54,416 nt of DNA from Propionibacteriaceae bacterium (GTDB lineage Bacteria > Actinomycetota > Actinomycetes > Propionibacteriales > Propionibacteriaceae). The stretch covers positions 9,227 through 63,642 of the forward strand of contig JAPUEI010000067.1 in assembly GCA_027492675.1 (NCBI GenBank), in the 5' to 3' direction. Below, in pieces: positions 31,979 to 41,258 of this stretch (positions within the stretch are counted from its first letter, which is position 1; every line of letters begins with the position of its first letter). The notes under the pieces are model-generated. The model saw only the letters and a program-made list of their open reading frames with translations. It did no database searches and was not told the DNA's origin. The translations under genes and the position numbers were made by a program.

Positions 31979-32776
31979 ATGAGCAGGGACCCAAGTACAG
32001 GATCCGCTTCAGCCGACCGCGCACTCACCCTCTTGGAGCGGCTCGTCGAGGCGGACGAACCCCTCACCTTGACCGAGCTCTCCGCACGCTGCGGAGTTCC
32101 CCTGGCCACCTGTTCGGTGATCATGGGCACGTTCGAGTCGCGCGGCTACGCCCAGCGGCACATCGTCGGACGCAGCCACCTCTGGCGGCCGACCCTTCGG
32201 CTCTACGAGCTCGGCATGCTCACCCTCAGGCGCGTCGCTCTCGGGACCGAGAGCGAGCCGGTGCTCCAGGAGCTTCGCGACGAGCTGGGGCTACCGACGC
32301 ACCTCGGCGTCCTCGACGGATCCTCCATCGTCTACGTCGCCCGCGCCCGCACCCAGTCGATGGTGCAGTTCAACAACTACCCCGGGCGGATGGCGCCCTT
32401 CAACCTGACCGCGCTCGGCAAGGCGATCGCGGCCTTCCGGGTGCCGTCCGAGCGAGAGTCCCTCATCGCCTCCGCCGTCCCCGGATCGGGACCGAACGCC
32501 CAGCATCACCTCGGTGCCGCACTCGAGCGCGAGCTCCACGAGATTCGCAGCCGCGGCTACGCCATCGAGGACCAGGAGGAAGAGGCCGGCGTCGCGTGTG
32601 TCGCTGCCCCGGTTCTCGGCACCGACGGGTTGGCCGCAGGCGCCATCGGTGTGACCGGCTTCGCCGACCAGTTGCTCGGGGAGCGCCTCCCCGCCATTGC
32701 TCACTCGGTGATCTGGGCAGCGGGCAGCCTGGCGCGCCGCACGGGTCTACGCCGAACAAACGATCGAACCACCTGA
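31979..32776 (+). CDS. IclR-family transcription regulator
   Basis: 265 residues: N-terminal winged helix (ADRALTLLERLVE; LTLTELSARCGVPLATCSVIM) and a C-terminal effector domain (about 85-255) with FNLTALGKAIAA and the segment GVACVAAPVLGTDGLAAGAIGVTG. ATG 31979 is preferred over GTG 31970 because GGGAG at 31964-31968 is correctly spaced only for the ATG. It probably senses a sugar-acid intermediate and controls both the divergent operon and its own FAH-SDR-galactosidase unit. Confidence 0.9.
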   Translation: MSRDPSTGSASADRALTLLERLVEADEPLTLTELSARCGVPLATCSVIMGTFESRGYAQRHIVGRSHLWRPTLRLYELGMLTLRRVALGTESEPVLQELRDELGLPTHLGVLDGSSIVYVARARTQSMVQFNNYPGRMAPFNLTALGKAIAAFRVPSERESLIASAVPGSGPNAQHHLGAALERELHEIRSRGYAIEDQEEEAGVACVAAPVLGTDGLAAGAIGVTGFADQLLGERLPAIAHSVIWAAGSLARRTGLRRTNDRTT

Positions 32777-32789
32777 AAGGAATGAAGAC

Positions 32790-33650
32790 GTGAAACTACT
32801 GCGCATCGGCGAGGCCGGCGAGGAGCGCCCCGCAGCGCTGGTGGCCCCAGGGACGATCGTCCGACTGGACGATGTCATGAACGACCTCGATGGCGAGTTC
32901 CTGGCATCGGGTGGCGTGGAGCGCATTCGAGCTATCGTCGCCTCCCGGCAGGCTTCAGGAGACGTACATCCGCTCGGTTCCACGCGCATCGGCGCTCCGA
33001 TCGTGCGGCCGCACCAGATCATCTGCGTGGGGCTCAACTACCGCGATCACGCAGCGGAGTCCGGGCTGGCCGTGCCCGATGAGCCCATCCTCTTCACCAA
33101 GTCGCCGAACAGCATCTGCGGGCCGGACGACGACATCGTCATGCCTCGGGGCGGCGAGAAGCTCGACTGGGAGATCGAGCTCGGCGTCGTGATCGGTCGC
33201 CGAGCCCACAACCTCGACTCCCCCGCTGAGGCGGCCGCCGTGATCGCCGGCTGGACCCTCGTCCACGACGTGAGCGAGCGAGCGTTCCAGCTCGAACGAG
33301 GAGGCCAGTGGTTGAAGGGGAAGTCCTCGCCCACTTTCAACCCGGTGGGTCCGTGGCTGGTGACCGCCGACGAGGTCTCCGACGTGAACAGCCTCCGCAT
33401 GGTCCTCGATGTCGACGGCATCCGTCGGCAGGACGGCACCACGGCCGACATGATCTTCGACCCCTTCACGATCGTCTGGTACATCAGCCAGTTCATGGCG
33501 CTCGAACCGGGCGACCTCATCAACACCGGCACCCCCGCCGGCGTGGGCATGGGCTTTCGTCCTCCCGTGTGGCTCACGCCCGGCTCGGTCGTCGACCTGG
33601 AGATCGAGGGCCTCGGTCACCAGCGGCAGACGGTTGTGGGCTCCCGATGA
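32790..33650 (+). CDS. Fumarylacetoacetase-family hydrolase, diketo-deoxy-sugar-acid type
   Basis: 286 residues. The FAH core shows IICVGLNYRDHAAESG, the metal ligands in WEIELGVVIG, and GDLINTGTPAGVGMG. Homologues in bacterial L-fucose/L-rhamnose pathways cleave 2,4-diketo-3-deoxy acids to pyruvate plus a hydroxyacid. It is directly coupled to an SDR (ATGA overlap), which fits a 2-keto-3-deoxy acid dehydrogenase plus hydrolase pair. GTG 32790 has AAAGGA eight bases upstream; the ATG at 32782 would only give a three-codon peptide. Confidence 0.85.
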   Translation: MKLLRIGEAGEERPAALVAPGTIVRLDDVMNDLDGEFLASGGVERIRAIVASRQASGDVHPLGSTRIGAPIVRPHQIICVGLNYRDHAAESGLAVPDEPILFTKSPNSICGPDDDIVMPRGGEKLDWEIELGVVIGRRAHNLDSPAEAAAVIAGWTLVHDVSERAFQLERGGQWLKGKSSPTFNPVGPWLVTADEVSDVNSLRMVLDVDGIRRQDGTTADMIFDPFTIVWYISQFMALEPGDLINTGTPAGVGMGFRPPVWLTPGSVVDLEIEGLGHQRQTVVGSR

Positions 33651-34321
33651 GGACAGCGGTCGTCACCGGCGGGTCCAGCGGCCTAGGTGCGGCAGCCGCC
33701 GCGAAGCTGCGCGCCGAGGGGCTTCGCGTCATCACCGTGGACCTCGATCCCTCGGCTGACGTCGTTCTGAACGTCACCGATTCGGCGGCCGTCCGCGCCA
33801 TGTCCCACGACATCGGGGCCATCGACGTGCTCGTGAACTCGGCGGGCATCGTCGGCCCGAGCGGACCGTTGCTGGACTCGGACCTCGATGCCTGGCGCCG
33901 CGTCTTCGAGGTCAACGTCATGGGCACCGTGGCCATGATGCAGGCACTCGTGCCCGGCATGGTCGAGCGCGGCTGGGGTCGCGTGGTGAACTTCGCCAGC
34001 ATGGCCGGCAAGGACGGAAACCCCTCGCTGGCTCCGTACTCCGCGTCCAAAGCCGCCGTGATCGCTCTCACGAAGTCCGTGGGCAAGGAGCTGGCGACAA
34101 GCGGTGTGCTGGTCAACGCGATCGCGCCGGCGGTGTTCTCCACGCCCATGAACGATGCGACCGGACCGGAGGCACTCGCGCACATCGTCAGCCTGATCCC
34201 CATGCGGCGTGTCGGGAACCCCAGCGAGCTCGCCGAGCTGGTCGCTTGGCTGTGCTCGGACAAGGTGAGCTTCTCCACGGGTGCCGTGTACGACATCAGC
34301 GGGGGCCGAGCCGTCTACTGA
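33647..34321 (+). CDS. SDR-family dehydrogenase partnered with the FAH hydrolase
   Basis: 224 residues, compact for the family. VVTGGSSGLGAAAA binds NAD(P), NSAGIVGPSG stabilises the core, and Ser (FASMAG), Tyr and Lys (PYSASKAAV) form the active site. The C-terminus contains SFSTGAVYDISGG. By analogy with L-fucose pathway clusters it may oxidise a 2-keto-3-deoxy sugar acid at C4 to feed the FAH enzyme. The start overlaps the FAH stop by four bases. Confidence 0.86.
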   Translation: MRTAVVTGGSSGLGAAAAAKLRAEGLRVITVDLDPSADVVLNVTDSAAVRAMSHDIGAIDVLVNSAGIVGPSGPLLDSDLDAWRRVFEVNVMGTVAMMQALVPGMVERGWGRVVNFASMAGKDGNPSLAPYSASKAAVIALTKSVGKELATSGVLVNAIAPAVFSTPMNDATGPEALAHIVSLIPMRRVGNPSELAELVAWLCSDKVSFSTGAVYDISGGRAVY

Positions 34322-34353
34322 CGGTTCCGCAGCACCCTGCGAACTCCTGCCAC

Positions 34354-36597
34354 ATGACCATCGACGAAGGGGGCCTTGTCGTGCCCGAGCAAGTCAACGC
34401 GTGTCTGCTGCTGAGGGGGGACGGCGTCTCCGTCGTCCTCGACATCACGTCGGGACGGCTGCCCGCGATCGTGCACTGGGGCGCCGACGTGGGCGAGATC
34501 GGTCCACGCGATGCGTCGCAGCTCACCCTGGCAGGGGTGCGGCCGATCGTCGCGAACGTCGTCGACGAGCCCGTACGTGTCAGTCTGTTGCCGGAACACC
34601 ACACCGGGTGGGTCGGACGACCCGGCATGCGCGGATCGCGTCGAGGCAGCGAATGGTCCCCTCGGTTCAGCACGACGGCCCTGCGAGTGGACGGCCAGCC
34701 TGTGGCCGCCGGCTCGACCGAGCCACAGTTCCTGACCTTCGTCGCGCCCTGCCTGGTGGAGGTGGAGGCCGCTGACAGTACGGCGGGGCTCGTTCTTTCT
34801 CTCTCGATCGAGCTCACCGTCGGCGGCCTGCTCAGGTCACAGGCGGCCGTCACCAACACCGCCTCCGACAGCTATCAGCTCGACGACCTCGTCGTGGCCT
34901 ACCCGGTGCCACCGGTGGCGAGAGAGCTGCTCGATCTGGCCGGCTACTGGGGGAACGAGCGCATGCCGCAGCGCCGCTCATTCACGGTGGGGACGCATCT
35001 ACGCGAAGGCCGGCGGGGCCGCACCGGTGCCGACGCCGCCACCGTGCTGCACGCCGGAGTCCCAGGGTTCGGCTTCGGATCCGGGGAGACCTGGGCGATC
35101 CACGTCGGCTGGAGCGGCAACCACACCCACTACGCCGAACGAGTATTCACCGGCGAACAGGTGATCGGTGGTGGCGAACTGCTGCTCCCCGGCGAGATCG
35201 ACCTCGCGCCGGGCGCGACGTACACCGGGCCATGGGTCTACGGCTCGTACGGCAGCGGCTTGGATGAAGTCGCCCGGCGTTTCCACCGCTGGCTGCGTTC
35301 ACGGCCCACGCACCCCTCACCACAGCGGCCGGTGACGCTCAACGTCTGGGAGGCCGTCTACTTCAACCACGAGCTCCGGCCGCTGCTCGATCTGGCGGAG
35401 CGGGCAGCGGCGGTCGGGGTCGAACGGTTCGTCCTGGATGACGGCTGGTTCGGCTCGCGCCGCGACGACCGGTCCGGCCTGGGCGACTGGACGGTGTCGC
35501 CCGACGCGTGGCCGTACGGCCTTCATCCGCTGGTCGATCGGGTGACCGCGCTCGGGATGGAGTTCGGGCTGTGGTTCGAACCCGAGATGGTGAACCTGGA
35601 CTCCGACATCGCCAGGGCCCATCCCGACTGGGTGATGGCCACAGGAGGACGCACCCCCGTGTCGGCTCGTCGCCAACAGGTCCTGAACCTCAGCATCCCG
35701 GAGTGCTACGCCCACGTGCGTGACGCGATGATGGCGATCCTCGACGAGTACGCGATCGGCTACATCAAGTGGGACCACAACCGGGACCTGGTCGACGCCG
35801 GAACCCAGCCGAGTGGACGTCCGGCGGTCCACGCGCAAACGTGGGCGACCTACCGGCTCATGGACGAGCTCCGCGCTGCCCATCCGACACTCGAGATCGA
35901 GTCGTGCTCCTCGGGCGGCGGTCGGGTGGACCTGGGCGTCCTGCAGCGGACGGACCGTGTCTGGGTGTCCGACTGCATCGACCCACTCGAGCGCCAGCGG
36001 ATGATGCGCTGGACCCAGCAGCTGATCCCGCCCGAGCTCATGGGCTGCCACATCGCGTCCGCGACCTCGCACACCACCGGGCGTACTCACGATCTGAACT
36101 TCCGCGCAGCCACAGCGATCTTCGGCCACCTCGGGATCGAATGGGATCTTCGCAGCGCCGGGCCCGACGACCTGTCCGAGCTGTCCGAGTGGATCGCCTT
36201 CTACAAGGCCAACCGGGACCTCCTCCTGAACGGCGATCTGGTACGGCTGGACTTCCCCGATCCCGCGCTCACCAGCTTCGGAGTCGTGTCCCACGACAAG
36301 TCACGGGCGATCTTCTCCCGGAGCGCCGTGGGGACGTACGAGACCGCATTGCTGGGCCGTGTCCGCTTCCCAGGACTCGATCCCGACCGGAGGTACCTCG
36401 TCCGCCCGGCCGGCATCGGGCGGGCGGCGCAGGGCCTGCGACCGCCGCAGTGGTGGCAGACGACACCGTCGGACCCCGGATCCGGCGACGGTGTCGAGCT
36501 CCCGGGATCAACCCTCATCGCGGTCGGACTCATGGACGCCCCGATCCACCCCGAGCATGCCGTGCTGTACCTGGTCGACGCAGTGAACGAGTCGTAG
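34354..36597 (+). CDS. GH36 alpha-galactosidase
   Basis: 747 residues, typical for bacterial GH36. An N-terminal beta-supersandwich is followed by the TIM barrel with [19 protein letters not shown], nucleophile Asp in YIKWDHNRD (about 474), the substrate-site CSSGGGR and acid/base Asp in VSDCIDP (about 539). No signal peptide, so it acts on imported melibiose- or raffinose-type sugars. The start is ATG 34354, 32 bases after the SDR stop; the frame extends upstream only into the SDR gene. Confidence 0.94.
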   Translation: MTIDEGGLVVPEQVNACLLLRGDGVSVVLDITSGRLPAIVHWGADVGEIGPRDASQLTLAGVRPIVANVVDEPVRVSLLPEHHTGWVGRPGMRGSRRGSEWSPRFSTTALRVDGQPVAAGSTEPQFLTFVAPCLVEVEAADSTAGLVLSLSIELTVGGLLRSQAAVTNTASDSYQLDDLVVAYPVPPVARELLDLAGYWGNERMPQRRSFTVGTHLREGRRGRTGADAATVLHAGVPGFGFGSGETWAIHVGWSGNHTHYAERVFTGEQVIGGGELLLPGEIDLAPGATYTGPWVYGSYGSGLDEVARRFHRWLRSRPTHPSPQRPVTLNVWEAVYFNHELRPLLDLAERAAAVGVERFVLDDGWFGSRRDDRSGLGDWTVSPDAWPYGLHPLVDRVTALGMEFGLWFEPEMVNLDSDIARAHPDWVMATGGRTPVSARRQQVLNLSIPECYAHVRDAMMAILDEYAIGYIKWDHNRDLVDAGTQPSGRPAVHAQTWATYRLMDELRAAHPTLEIESCSSGGGRVDLGVLQRTDRVWVSDCIDPLERQRMMRWTQQLIPPELMGCHIASATSHTTGRTHDLNFRAATAIFGHLGIEWDLRSAGPDDLSELSEWIAFYKANRDLLLNGDLVRLDFPDPALTSFGVVSHDKSRAIFSRSAVGTYETALLGRVRFPGLDPDRRYLVRPAGIGRAAQGLRPPQWWQTTPSDPGSGDGVELPGSTLIAVGLMDAPIHPEHAVLYLVDAVNES

Positions 36598-36649
36598 CCG
36601 GGGGCACTACGGTGGATGCATCACCCCGATCCAGCGACAGAGGAGATCC

Positions 36650-37699
36650 ATGCGCACTGTGAAGGGCTACGGAGCACCGTCGGCGACTGAGCCGCTTGTC
36701 CCCGTCACGATCGAGCGCCGCGACGTCGGCCCGCGCGACGTGCTCATCGCCATCGCGTACGCCGGCATCTGCCACTCCGACATCCACACGATCCGCGGCG
36801 AGTGGGGTCCTCAGACGTACCCGCTGACCGTCGGCCACGAGATCGTCGGCGTCGTCGAGGAGATCGGCTCCGAGGTCACGAACCACGCTGTCGGTGATCG
36901 TGTCGGCGTCGGCTGCATGGTCAACTCCTGCCGCGTGTGCGACAACTGCCAGGCCGGGCAGGAGCAGTACTGCACCGGCGGCAACGTCGGCACGTACGCC
37001 TCCGTCGACCGCGACGGCACCATCACTCAGGGCGGCTACTCGACGCATGTCGTGGTCGATACCGACTTCGTGCTGCGCGTGCCCGAGTCGATTCCGTACG
37101 CGTCCGCGGCCCCGCTGCTCTGCGCCGGCGTCACCACGTACTCGCCGCTGCGCCACTGGAACGTCGGCCCCGGCACGAAGGTCGCGGTCGTCGGTCTCGG
37201 CGGGCTCGGCCACATGGGCGTGAAGTTCGCCGTCGCGCTCGGCGCCGAGGTCACCGTGCTCTCGCAGACGCTGAGCAAGAAGGAGGCGGGCCTCGCCATG
37301 GGGGCCCAGCACTACTACGCGACCAGCGACCCGGCGACGTTCGAGACCCTGGAGAACACCTTCGACGTCATCCTCAACACGGTGAGCGCGCCGATCGACC
37401 TCAACGCGTACCTCTCGATGCTCCGGCTCGACGGCACCCTCGTGGCCGTCGGCGCTCCGCCGCAGCCGCTGCCGCTCCAGGTCTTCAGCCTGTTCGGCCA
37501 GCGCCGCTCGTTCGCGGGGTCGTCGATCGGGGGCATCCCCGAGACTCAGGAGATGCTCGACTTCTGCGCCGAGCACGGCATCACGGCCGACACGGAACTC
37601 ATCGACGCCTCGTACATCAACGAGGCGTACGAGCGGGTGCTGGCCTCCGACGTGCGCTACCGCTTCGTCATCGACGCCAGCACGTTCGAGGCCAACTAG
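36650..37699 (+). CDS. Zinc-dependent NADP(H) alcohol/aldehyde dehydrogenase (YahK/CAD type)
   Basis: 349 residues. Catalytic zinc ligands lie in AGICHSDIH and VGHEIVG. The structural zinc cysteines are in [15 protein letters not shown], and the cofactor loop is [11 protein letters not shown]. It belongs to the cinnamyl-alcohol/YahK branch, which mostly reduces aldehydes with NADPH. GAGGAGATCC lies before the ATG. It follows GH36 by 52 bp but may be independent of the sugar island: a 9-bp repeat of the tRNA-Pro end falls in this gap. Confidence 0.9.
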   Translation: MRTVKGYGAPSATEPLVPVTIERRDVGPRDVLIAIAYAGICHSDIHTIRGEWGPQTYPLTVGHEIVGVVEEIGSEVTNHAVGDRVGVGCMVNSCRVCDNCQAGQEQYCTGGNVGTYASVDRDGTITQGGYSTHVVVDTDFVLRVPESIPYASAAPLLCAGVTTYSPLRHWNVGPGTKVAVVGLGGLGHMGVKFAVALGAEVTVLSQTLSKKEAGLAMGAQHYYATSDPATFETLENTFDVILNTVSAPIDLNAYLSMLRLDGTLVAVGAPPQPLPLQVFSLFGQRRSFAGSSIGGIPETQEMLDFCAEHGITADTELIDASYINEAYERVLASDVRYRFVIDASTFEAN

Positions 37700-37712
37700 C
37701 TGTACTAGCCGG

Positions 37713-38912
37713 TCACGACTTCTTGGTCGTCGCCGCGGTGGCGGGCTTCGTCGAGGACTTGGATGCAGTGGCCGAGGTGGAGGCCGACGGGTTCGGCGTG
37801 GGCGTGTACCCGTACTCCACCTTCGGGTTGGCCGCCACGTACGCCGGCATGGTGTCGTTCTGCAGCGCCTTCCCCAGTGCTGTGACGCCAGGGACGTCGA
37901 CCACATCGATCGAGAGCCCGTCCGGCGACGTGCCGAAGCCCGTGATCGGGGCCATCAGCATGTGGATCTGGTCGCTGCTGGTGATGCCCGTCATCGACAG
38001 CGCGAGCGAGTAGACCGCGTTGTTCGTCAGCTGCGCGTCGACCTTCACGAACTTGCTGACGGTCGCGATGACGTCGTTGAGCTTGAACGGGTTGGCCAGC
38101 ACCTCGGGCGTCGCGATCTTCAGCGCGAGGGCCTTCACGAAAGCCCGTTGGCGCAGGGTGCGGTCGAGGTCACCGTTCGGGAGCTCCTCGCGCTGACGCA
38201 CGAACGCCAGCGCCATCCGACCGTCGGTGAGCGTCATCGCTCCCTTGGGGAAGACGTACTTCACGCCACGATCGTCGGTCGCCTTCGAGGCGACAGGGTT
38301 GTCGATCGGCACAGGACCCACCGTGTCGACGAGCGTGATGAAGTCGTTGAAGTCGATGGTCACCACGTGGTCGATGCGGGCGCCGGTGAGGTTCTCCAAG
38401 GTCTGTACGGCCAGGGACGAGCCACCGTACGAGTACGCCGCGTTGATCTTCTGCTTGTTGTAGCCCGGCACCGTCACGTACATATCGCGCGGGAAGGACA
38501 CCAGGTAGACCGACTTCCGGTCGGCCGACAGGTGCATGAGGATGAGCGTGTCGCTGTTGCCGCGCTCGGTCTTCCGGGTGTCCGTGCCGATGAGCAGGAT
38601 GTTCATGGGTGCGTTGTTCGCCTGGACGGTCGAGGTCGCCGACGGCGGACGACTGCCGGTCGGCAGCGCGGACTCCTCGCGCGCGATGTTCGACACGGAG
38701 TTGTTCAGCCTGATCCCGAAGTACGCGACAGCGGCGGCAACCACAGCGAAGATGACGCCGATGGTGATGATGGCGATACGACCCCAGCGCGGCTTCCGCG
38801 GCGGCCCAGCGTGAGCGCGGCGAGGCCCACTGGCGGGCGGCTGCTCGGCGCCGATGGCGTCGTCGTCATCCGGCCAGACCACGCCCTGACCGTCTGAGTA
38901 ATCGTCCGCCAT
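37713..38912 (-). CDS. LytR-CpsA-Psr (LCP) family cell-wall polymer ligase
   Basis: 399 residues. A charged cytoplasmic N-terminus (DDDD and basic RKPRWGR) leads into one membrane helix (about 45-68) and the extracellular LCP domain: NILLIGTDTRKTERGNSDTL, SFPRDMYVTVPG with the essential Arg-Asp, KINAAYSYGG and FVRQREELPNGDLDRTLRQR. A Ser/Thr/Ala-rich tail ends the protein. It transfers undecaprenyl-linked polymers such as teichoic-acid-like glycans or arabinogalactan to peptidoglycan. It is convergent with the dehydrogenase gene, 13 bp apart. The 195-bp region upstream (38913-39107) holds only the cysK terminator. Confidence 0.9.
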   Translation of the reverse strand: MADDYSDGQGVVWPDDDDAIGAEQPPASGPRRAHAGPPRKPRWGRIAIITIGVIFAVVAAAVAYFGIRLNNSVSNIAREESALPTGSRPPSATSTVQANNAPMNILLIGTDTRKTERGNSDTLILMHLSADRKSVYLVSFPRDMYVTVPGYNKQKINAAYSYGGSSLAVQTLENLTGARIDHVVTIDFNDFITLVDTVGPVPIDNPVASKATDDRGVKYVFPKGAMTLTDGRMALAFVRQREELPNGDLDRTLRQRAFVKALALKIATPEVLANPFKLNDVIATVSKFVKVDAQLTNNAVYSLALSMTGITSSDQIHMLMAPITGFGTSPDGLSIDVVDVPGVTALGKALQNDTMPAYVAANPKVEYGYTPTPNPSASTSATASKSSTKPATAATTKKS

Positions 38913-39053
38913 CCACGCCTCCCTAGCGCCTGCACTGCTGTCGGCAGCCCTCCAAGACTATGCGCTGACAGGCTATGCCCGTGCTGTGGGTCATTGCTGC
39001 GGGCAGCGATCCTCCTTGTCCCGAAGCTCGCCTGACCCTTCGCGGGCACGCCA

Positions 39054-39095
39054 ACGGCCCCCGACGTCTGGGTCCATAGCCATGTCGGGGGCCGT
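39054..39095 (-). terminator. cysK terminator hairpin
   Basis: ACGGCCCCCGAC (39054-39065) pairs perfectly with GTCGGGGGCCGT (39084-39095), a 12-bp GC-rich stem with an 18-nt loop, 12 bases after the cysK stop. There is no T-tract on the minus strand. Confidence 0.75.
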
Positions 39096-39107
39096 CGGTG
39101 GATTGTG

Positions 39108-40040
39108 TCAGTCGAGCAGGTCCGCGTACAACGGAGTTGAGAGGTAGCGCTCGCCCCACGACGGGATGATGACCACGATCGTCTTGCCCGCGTTGGCCGG
39201 ATCGGCCGCGAGCTCACCCGCGGCGCGCAGCGCGGCGCCCGACGAGATGCCCACGAGCAGGCCCTCCTCCTTCGCAGCGCGGCGAGCCCACGTCAGCGCG
39301 TCGTCGGAGGACACCTTGATGATCTGGTCATAGATATCGGTGTCCAGTATCTCGGGGATGAAGCCGGCGCTGATGCCCTGGATCTTGTGGGGACCCTTCG
39401 GCTCACCGGACAGCACGGCAGACTCCGCGGACTCCACCGCCACGACCTTCACGCCCGGCTTGCGCTCCTTGAGCACCGTGCCGACGCCCGTGATGGTGCC
39501 GCCCGTACCGACGCCGGCGACGAAGAAGTCCACCGCACCTTCGGTGTCCGCCCAGATCTCCTCTGCGGTCGTCTTCTTGTGGATGGCGACGTTGGCGGGG
39601 TTGGTGAACTGGCTGGCCAGGATCGCGCCGGGGGTGTTCGCGACAATCTCCTTCGCCCGGGCGTTGGCGCCGGGGACGCCGTCGGCGGCCGGGGTCAGCA
39701 CCAGTTCGGCCCCGAAAGCGCGCAACAGTGCCCGGCGCTCCTTCGAGAAGCTCTCGGGCAGCACGATGATCGTCTTGTAGCCACGCGCGGCGGCGACCCA
39801 GGCGAGAGCGATGCCGGTGTTGCCGGACGTGCCCTCGACGATGGTGCCGCCGGGCTTCAGGGTGCCGTCCGCCTCGGCGGCGTCGATGATCGAGACGCCG
39901 ATGCGGTCCTTCACGCTGGAGGCCGGGTTGTAGTACTCGAGCTTCGCCAGGACGATCGCCTGCGAGTCCCCGTACAGACGGTTGATCTTGACCAGAGGTG
40001 TGCGGCCGACGAGCTCGGTCGCGTCGTTGTAGTACGTCAT
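39108..40040 (-). CDS. cysK: O-acetylserine sulfhydrylase (cysteine synthase A)
   Basis: 310 residues. It makes L-cysteine from O-acetylserine and sulfide with PLP. The Schiff-base Lys lies in [10 protein letters not shown] (about 44), the Asn/Ser loop in [11 protein letters not shown], and the PLP phosphate loop in [21 protein letters not shown] closes the active site. ATG 40040; 54 bases separate it from the thioredoxin-like gene. It is the last gene of the operon that starts with the polycysteine leader peptide, so its expression probably falls when Cys-tRNA is plentiful. Confidence 0.96.
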   Translation of the reverse strand: MTYYNDATELVGRTPLVKINRLYGDSQAIVLAKLEYYNPASSVKDRIGVSIIDAAEADGTLKPGGTIVEGTSGNTGIALAWVAAARGYKTIIVLPESFSKERRALLRAFGAELVLTPAADGVPGANARAKEIVANTPGAILASQFTNPANVAIHKKTTAEEIWADTEGAVDFFVAGVGTGGTITGVGTVLKERKPGVKVVAVESAESAVLSGEPKGPHKIQGISAGFIPEILDTDIYDQIIKVSSDDALTWARRAAKEEGLLVGISSGAALRAAGELAADPANAGKTIVVIIPSWGERYLSTPLYADLLD

Positions 40041-40094
40041 GGGAGTTTTCCTTCTTTGTCGGGTGATGCGGTGTGTTGAGCGTCGATGGTGTGA

Positions 40095-40514
40095 TCAGGC
40101 GGCTTCGCCGGCCACCTCCTCGAGGGCGACGAGGGCGTCGGGTCGGCGGACGGCGCCGACGATCTTGTGACGTACGACGCCGGCCGAGTCGAGCAGCAGG
40201 ACCGTCGGGGTGCGTGTGATGCCGTAGCGCTCGACCAGGTCGAGGCGCTGTGCCGCGTCCAGCTCGACGTGGGCGACCCGAGGGTCGGCGTCGGCGATGC
40301 CGGACAGCACGCGCTGCGTGGCGCGGCAGGGCGCGCACACCTCGGAGGAGAACTGAACGAACGTCGCGGACGGGCCGAGCTCAGCACCCAGCAGGGCCTG
40401 GTCGAGACGGTCCTTACCCTTCGCCGCGCGGACCTTGCCGTCGGTCGCCCGCCTGTACAGACCGAACGCGGCGGTCAACACCAGCGCGACCACGACCACG
40501 TACACACCTGTCAT
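40095..40514 (-). CDS. Membrane-anchored thioredoxin-like protein
   Basis: 139 residues. One N-terminal membrane helix (about 4-20) is followed by a thioredoxin fold with the redox motif CAPC (FSSEVCAPCRATQ, about 57-60) and cis-Pro TRTPTVLLL. The soluble domain may face either side; the basic RRATDGKVRAAKGKD after the helix suggests cytoplasm. ATG 40514 is supported by GAGGAG just upstream. Four bases separate it from the DUF4395 stop. It may deliver reducing power for sulfur assimilation, as thioredoxin does for PAPS/APS reductase. Confidence 0.85.
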   Translation of the reverse strand: MTGVYVVVVALVLTAAFGLYRRATDGKVRAAKGKDRLDQALLGAELGPSATFVQFSSEVCAPCRATQRVLSGIADADPRVAHVELDAAQRLDLVERYGITRTPTVLLLDSAGVVRHKIVGAVRRPDALVALEEVAGEAA

Positions 40515-40518
40515 CTCC

Positions 40519-40986
40519 TCAGCCCTCCTGTACGGACGGAGCAAGCGGCCGGCCGGCGATCCGGCGGCCCAGCAGGTACACCTCGCACCCGAGGCACAGG
40601 TCGAAGACCGCGTTGAGCAGCGCCGCGACCAGCGCGAACCCGACGGCGACGTAGAACAGAACCGGCACGTGCAGCGCGAGCCCGAGCAGGCCGGCGACCG
40701 CGAACACGAGGCCGACGGTCTGGGCGAACCGCGGCGGGCGTGGGTCCTCGAGCTCCGTGGGAGCAGCGAGCCGCGGCCGTACGAACCGCTTGAAGACCAG
40801 CCCGTACGGCTGCGCGGCGAGGCCGACGAGCGACCCGAGCCCGAACACGACGGCCTGAAGAGCCAGGAGGACGAGCGCGGCGGTGCTGGCGGGGCCGGCG
40901 AGGATCGTCACTGCGAGCACGACGGACGTGATCGCGGCGCCGAACCGCGGGCCTCGGGGATCGATGGGTGCGGGTGTGCTTGACAT
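40519..40986 (-). CDS. DUF4395 integral membrane protein
   Basis: 155 residues with about four membrane helices (roughly 15-37, 40-60, 85-105, 108-128) and a conserved CxxC in FDLCLGCEVYLLGRR. The DUF4395 family is often found beside thioredoxin-like genes in actinobacteria and may pass electrons or a sulfur species across the membrane; its function is not established. First structural gene after the polycysteine leader, with 131 nt of structured RNA between. Confidence 0.85.
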   Translation of the reverse strand: MSSTPAPIDPRGPRFGAAITSVVLAVTILAGPASTAALVLLALQAVVFGLGSLVGLAAQPYGLVFKRFVRPRLAAPTELEDPRPPRFAQTVGLVFAVAGLLGLALHVPVLFYVAVGFALVAALLNAVFDLCLGCEVYLLGRRIAGRPLAPSVQEG

Positions 40987-41021
40987 GATGGTCCTGTCGC
41001 GGATGTCTGGTGGAGTCGGTG

Positions 41022-41112
41022 CTCAACACGTCCCGCGGCAGCCAGCCGATCAGGGATTCTCAGGGTGACTGCCGCGTGAGTGTCAGCGCAGGGCAGTCGG
41101 CGGTGTGTTGAG
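41022..41112 (-). promoter_or_regulatory. Attenuator RNA with mutually exclusive hairpins
   Basis: In transcript order: segment 1 (41098-41092) pairs with segment 2 (41073-41067), seven base pairs; alternatively segment 2 (41076-41069) pairs with segment 3 (41041-41034), eight base pairs. The two foldings share 41069-41073 and exclude each other. An outer stem joins 41112-41105 with 41029-41022 (CTCAACAC/GTGTTGAG). The set begins six bases after the leader ORF stop, where a ribosome stalled on Cys codons would affect folding. No T-tract follows, so the final effect may be on Rho or on translation. Confidence 0.65.
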
Positions 41113-41117
41113 GGCGT

Positions 41118-41189
41118 TCAGCCGCGACAACAACACATGCACGCGCACGCACGGCCGGAGACGGCCGAAGAGAGGTGCGCGAATGACAT
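41118..41189 (-). CDS. Leaderless polycysteine leader peptide (23 aa)
   Basis: ATG 41189 to TGA 41118 encodes 23 residues ending CACMCCCRG, so Cys occupies positions 15, 17, 19, 20 and 21. The -10 box TACCGT (41202-41197) stands seven bases before the ATG, so the mRNA should begin at the start codon. In mycobacteria, leaderless polycysteine short ORFs are known cysteine-responsive attenuators of downstream sulfur genes (published work recalled from memory). Here the downstream genes are DUF4395, a thioredoxin-like protein and cysK. A shortage of Cys-tRNA would stall the ribosome on the CCC run and change the RNA fold after it. Confidence 0.85.
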   Translation of the reverse strand: MSFAHLSSAVSGRACACMCCCRG

Positions 41190-41196
41190 GGCCGGA

Positions 41197-41226
41197 ACGG
41201 TAGCAGGACCCGACAAACGCTGACCA
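41197..41226 (-). promoter_or_regulatory. Promoter of the polycysteine leader and cysK operon
   Basis: On the minus strand TGGTCA (41226-41221) and TACCGT (41202-41197) are 18 bp apart. The expected start coincides with the A of ATG 41189. Confidence 0.65.
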
Positions 41227-41258
41227 GCACGCGATCAGTGCGTCTCAGTCCGTGAACG

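Noticed and set aside
32782-32793. Three-codon minicistron ATG-AAG-ACG-TGA before the FAH gene
   Set aside because: The AAAGGA box abuts this ATG with no spacing but is well placed for GTG 32790, so the ATG is probably not used.
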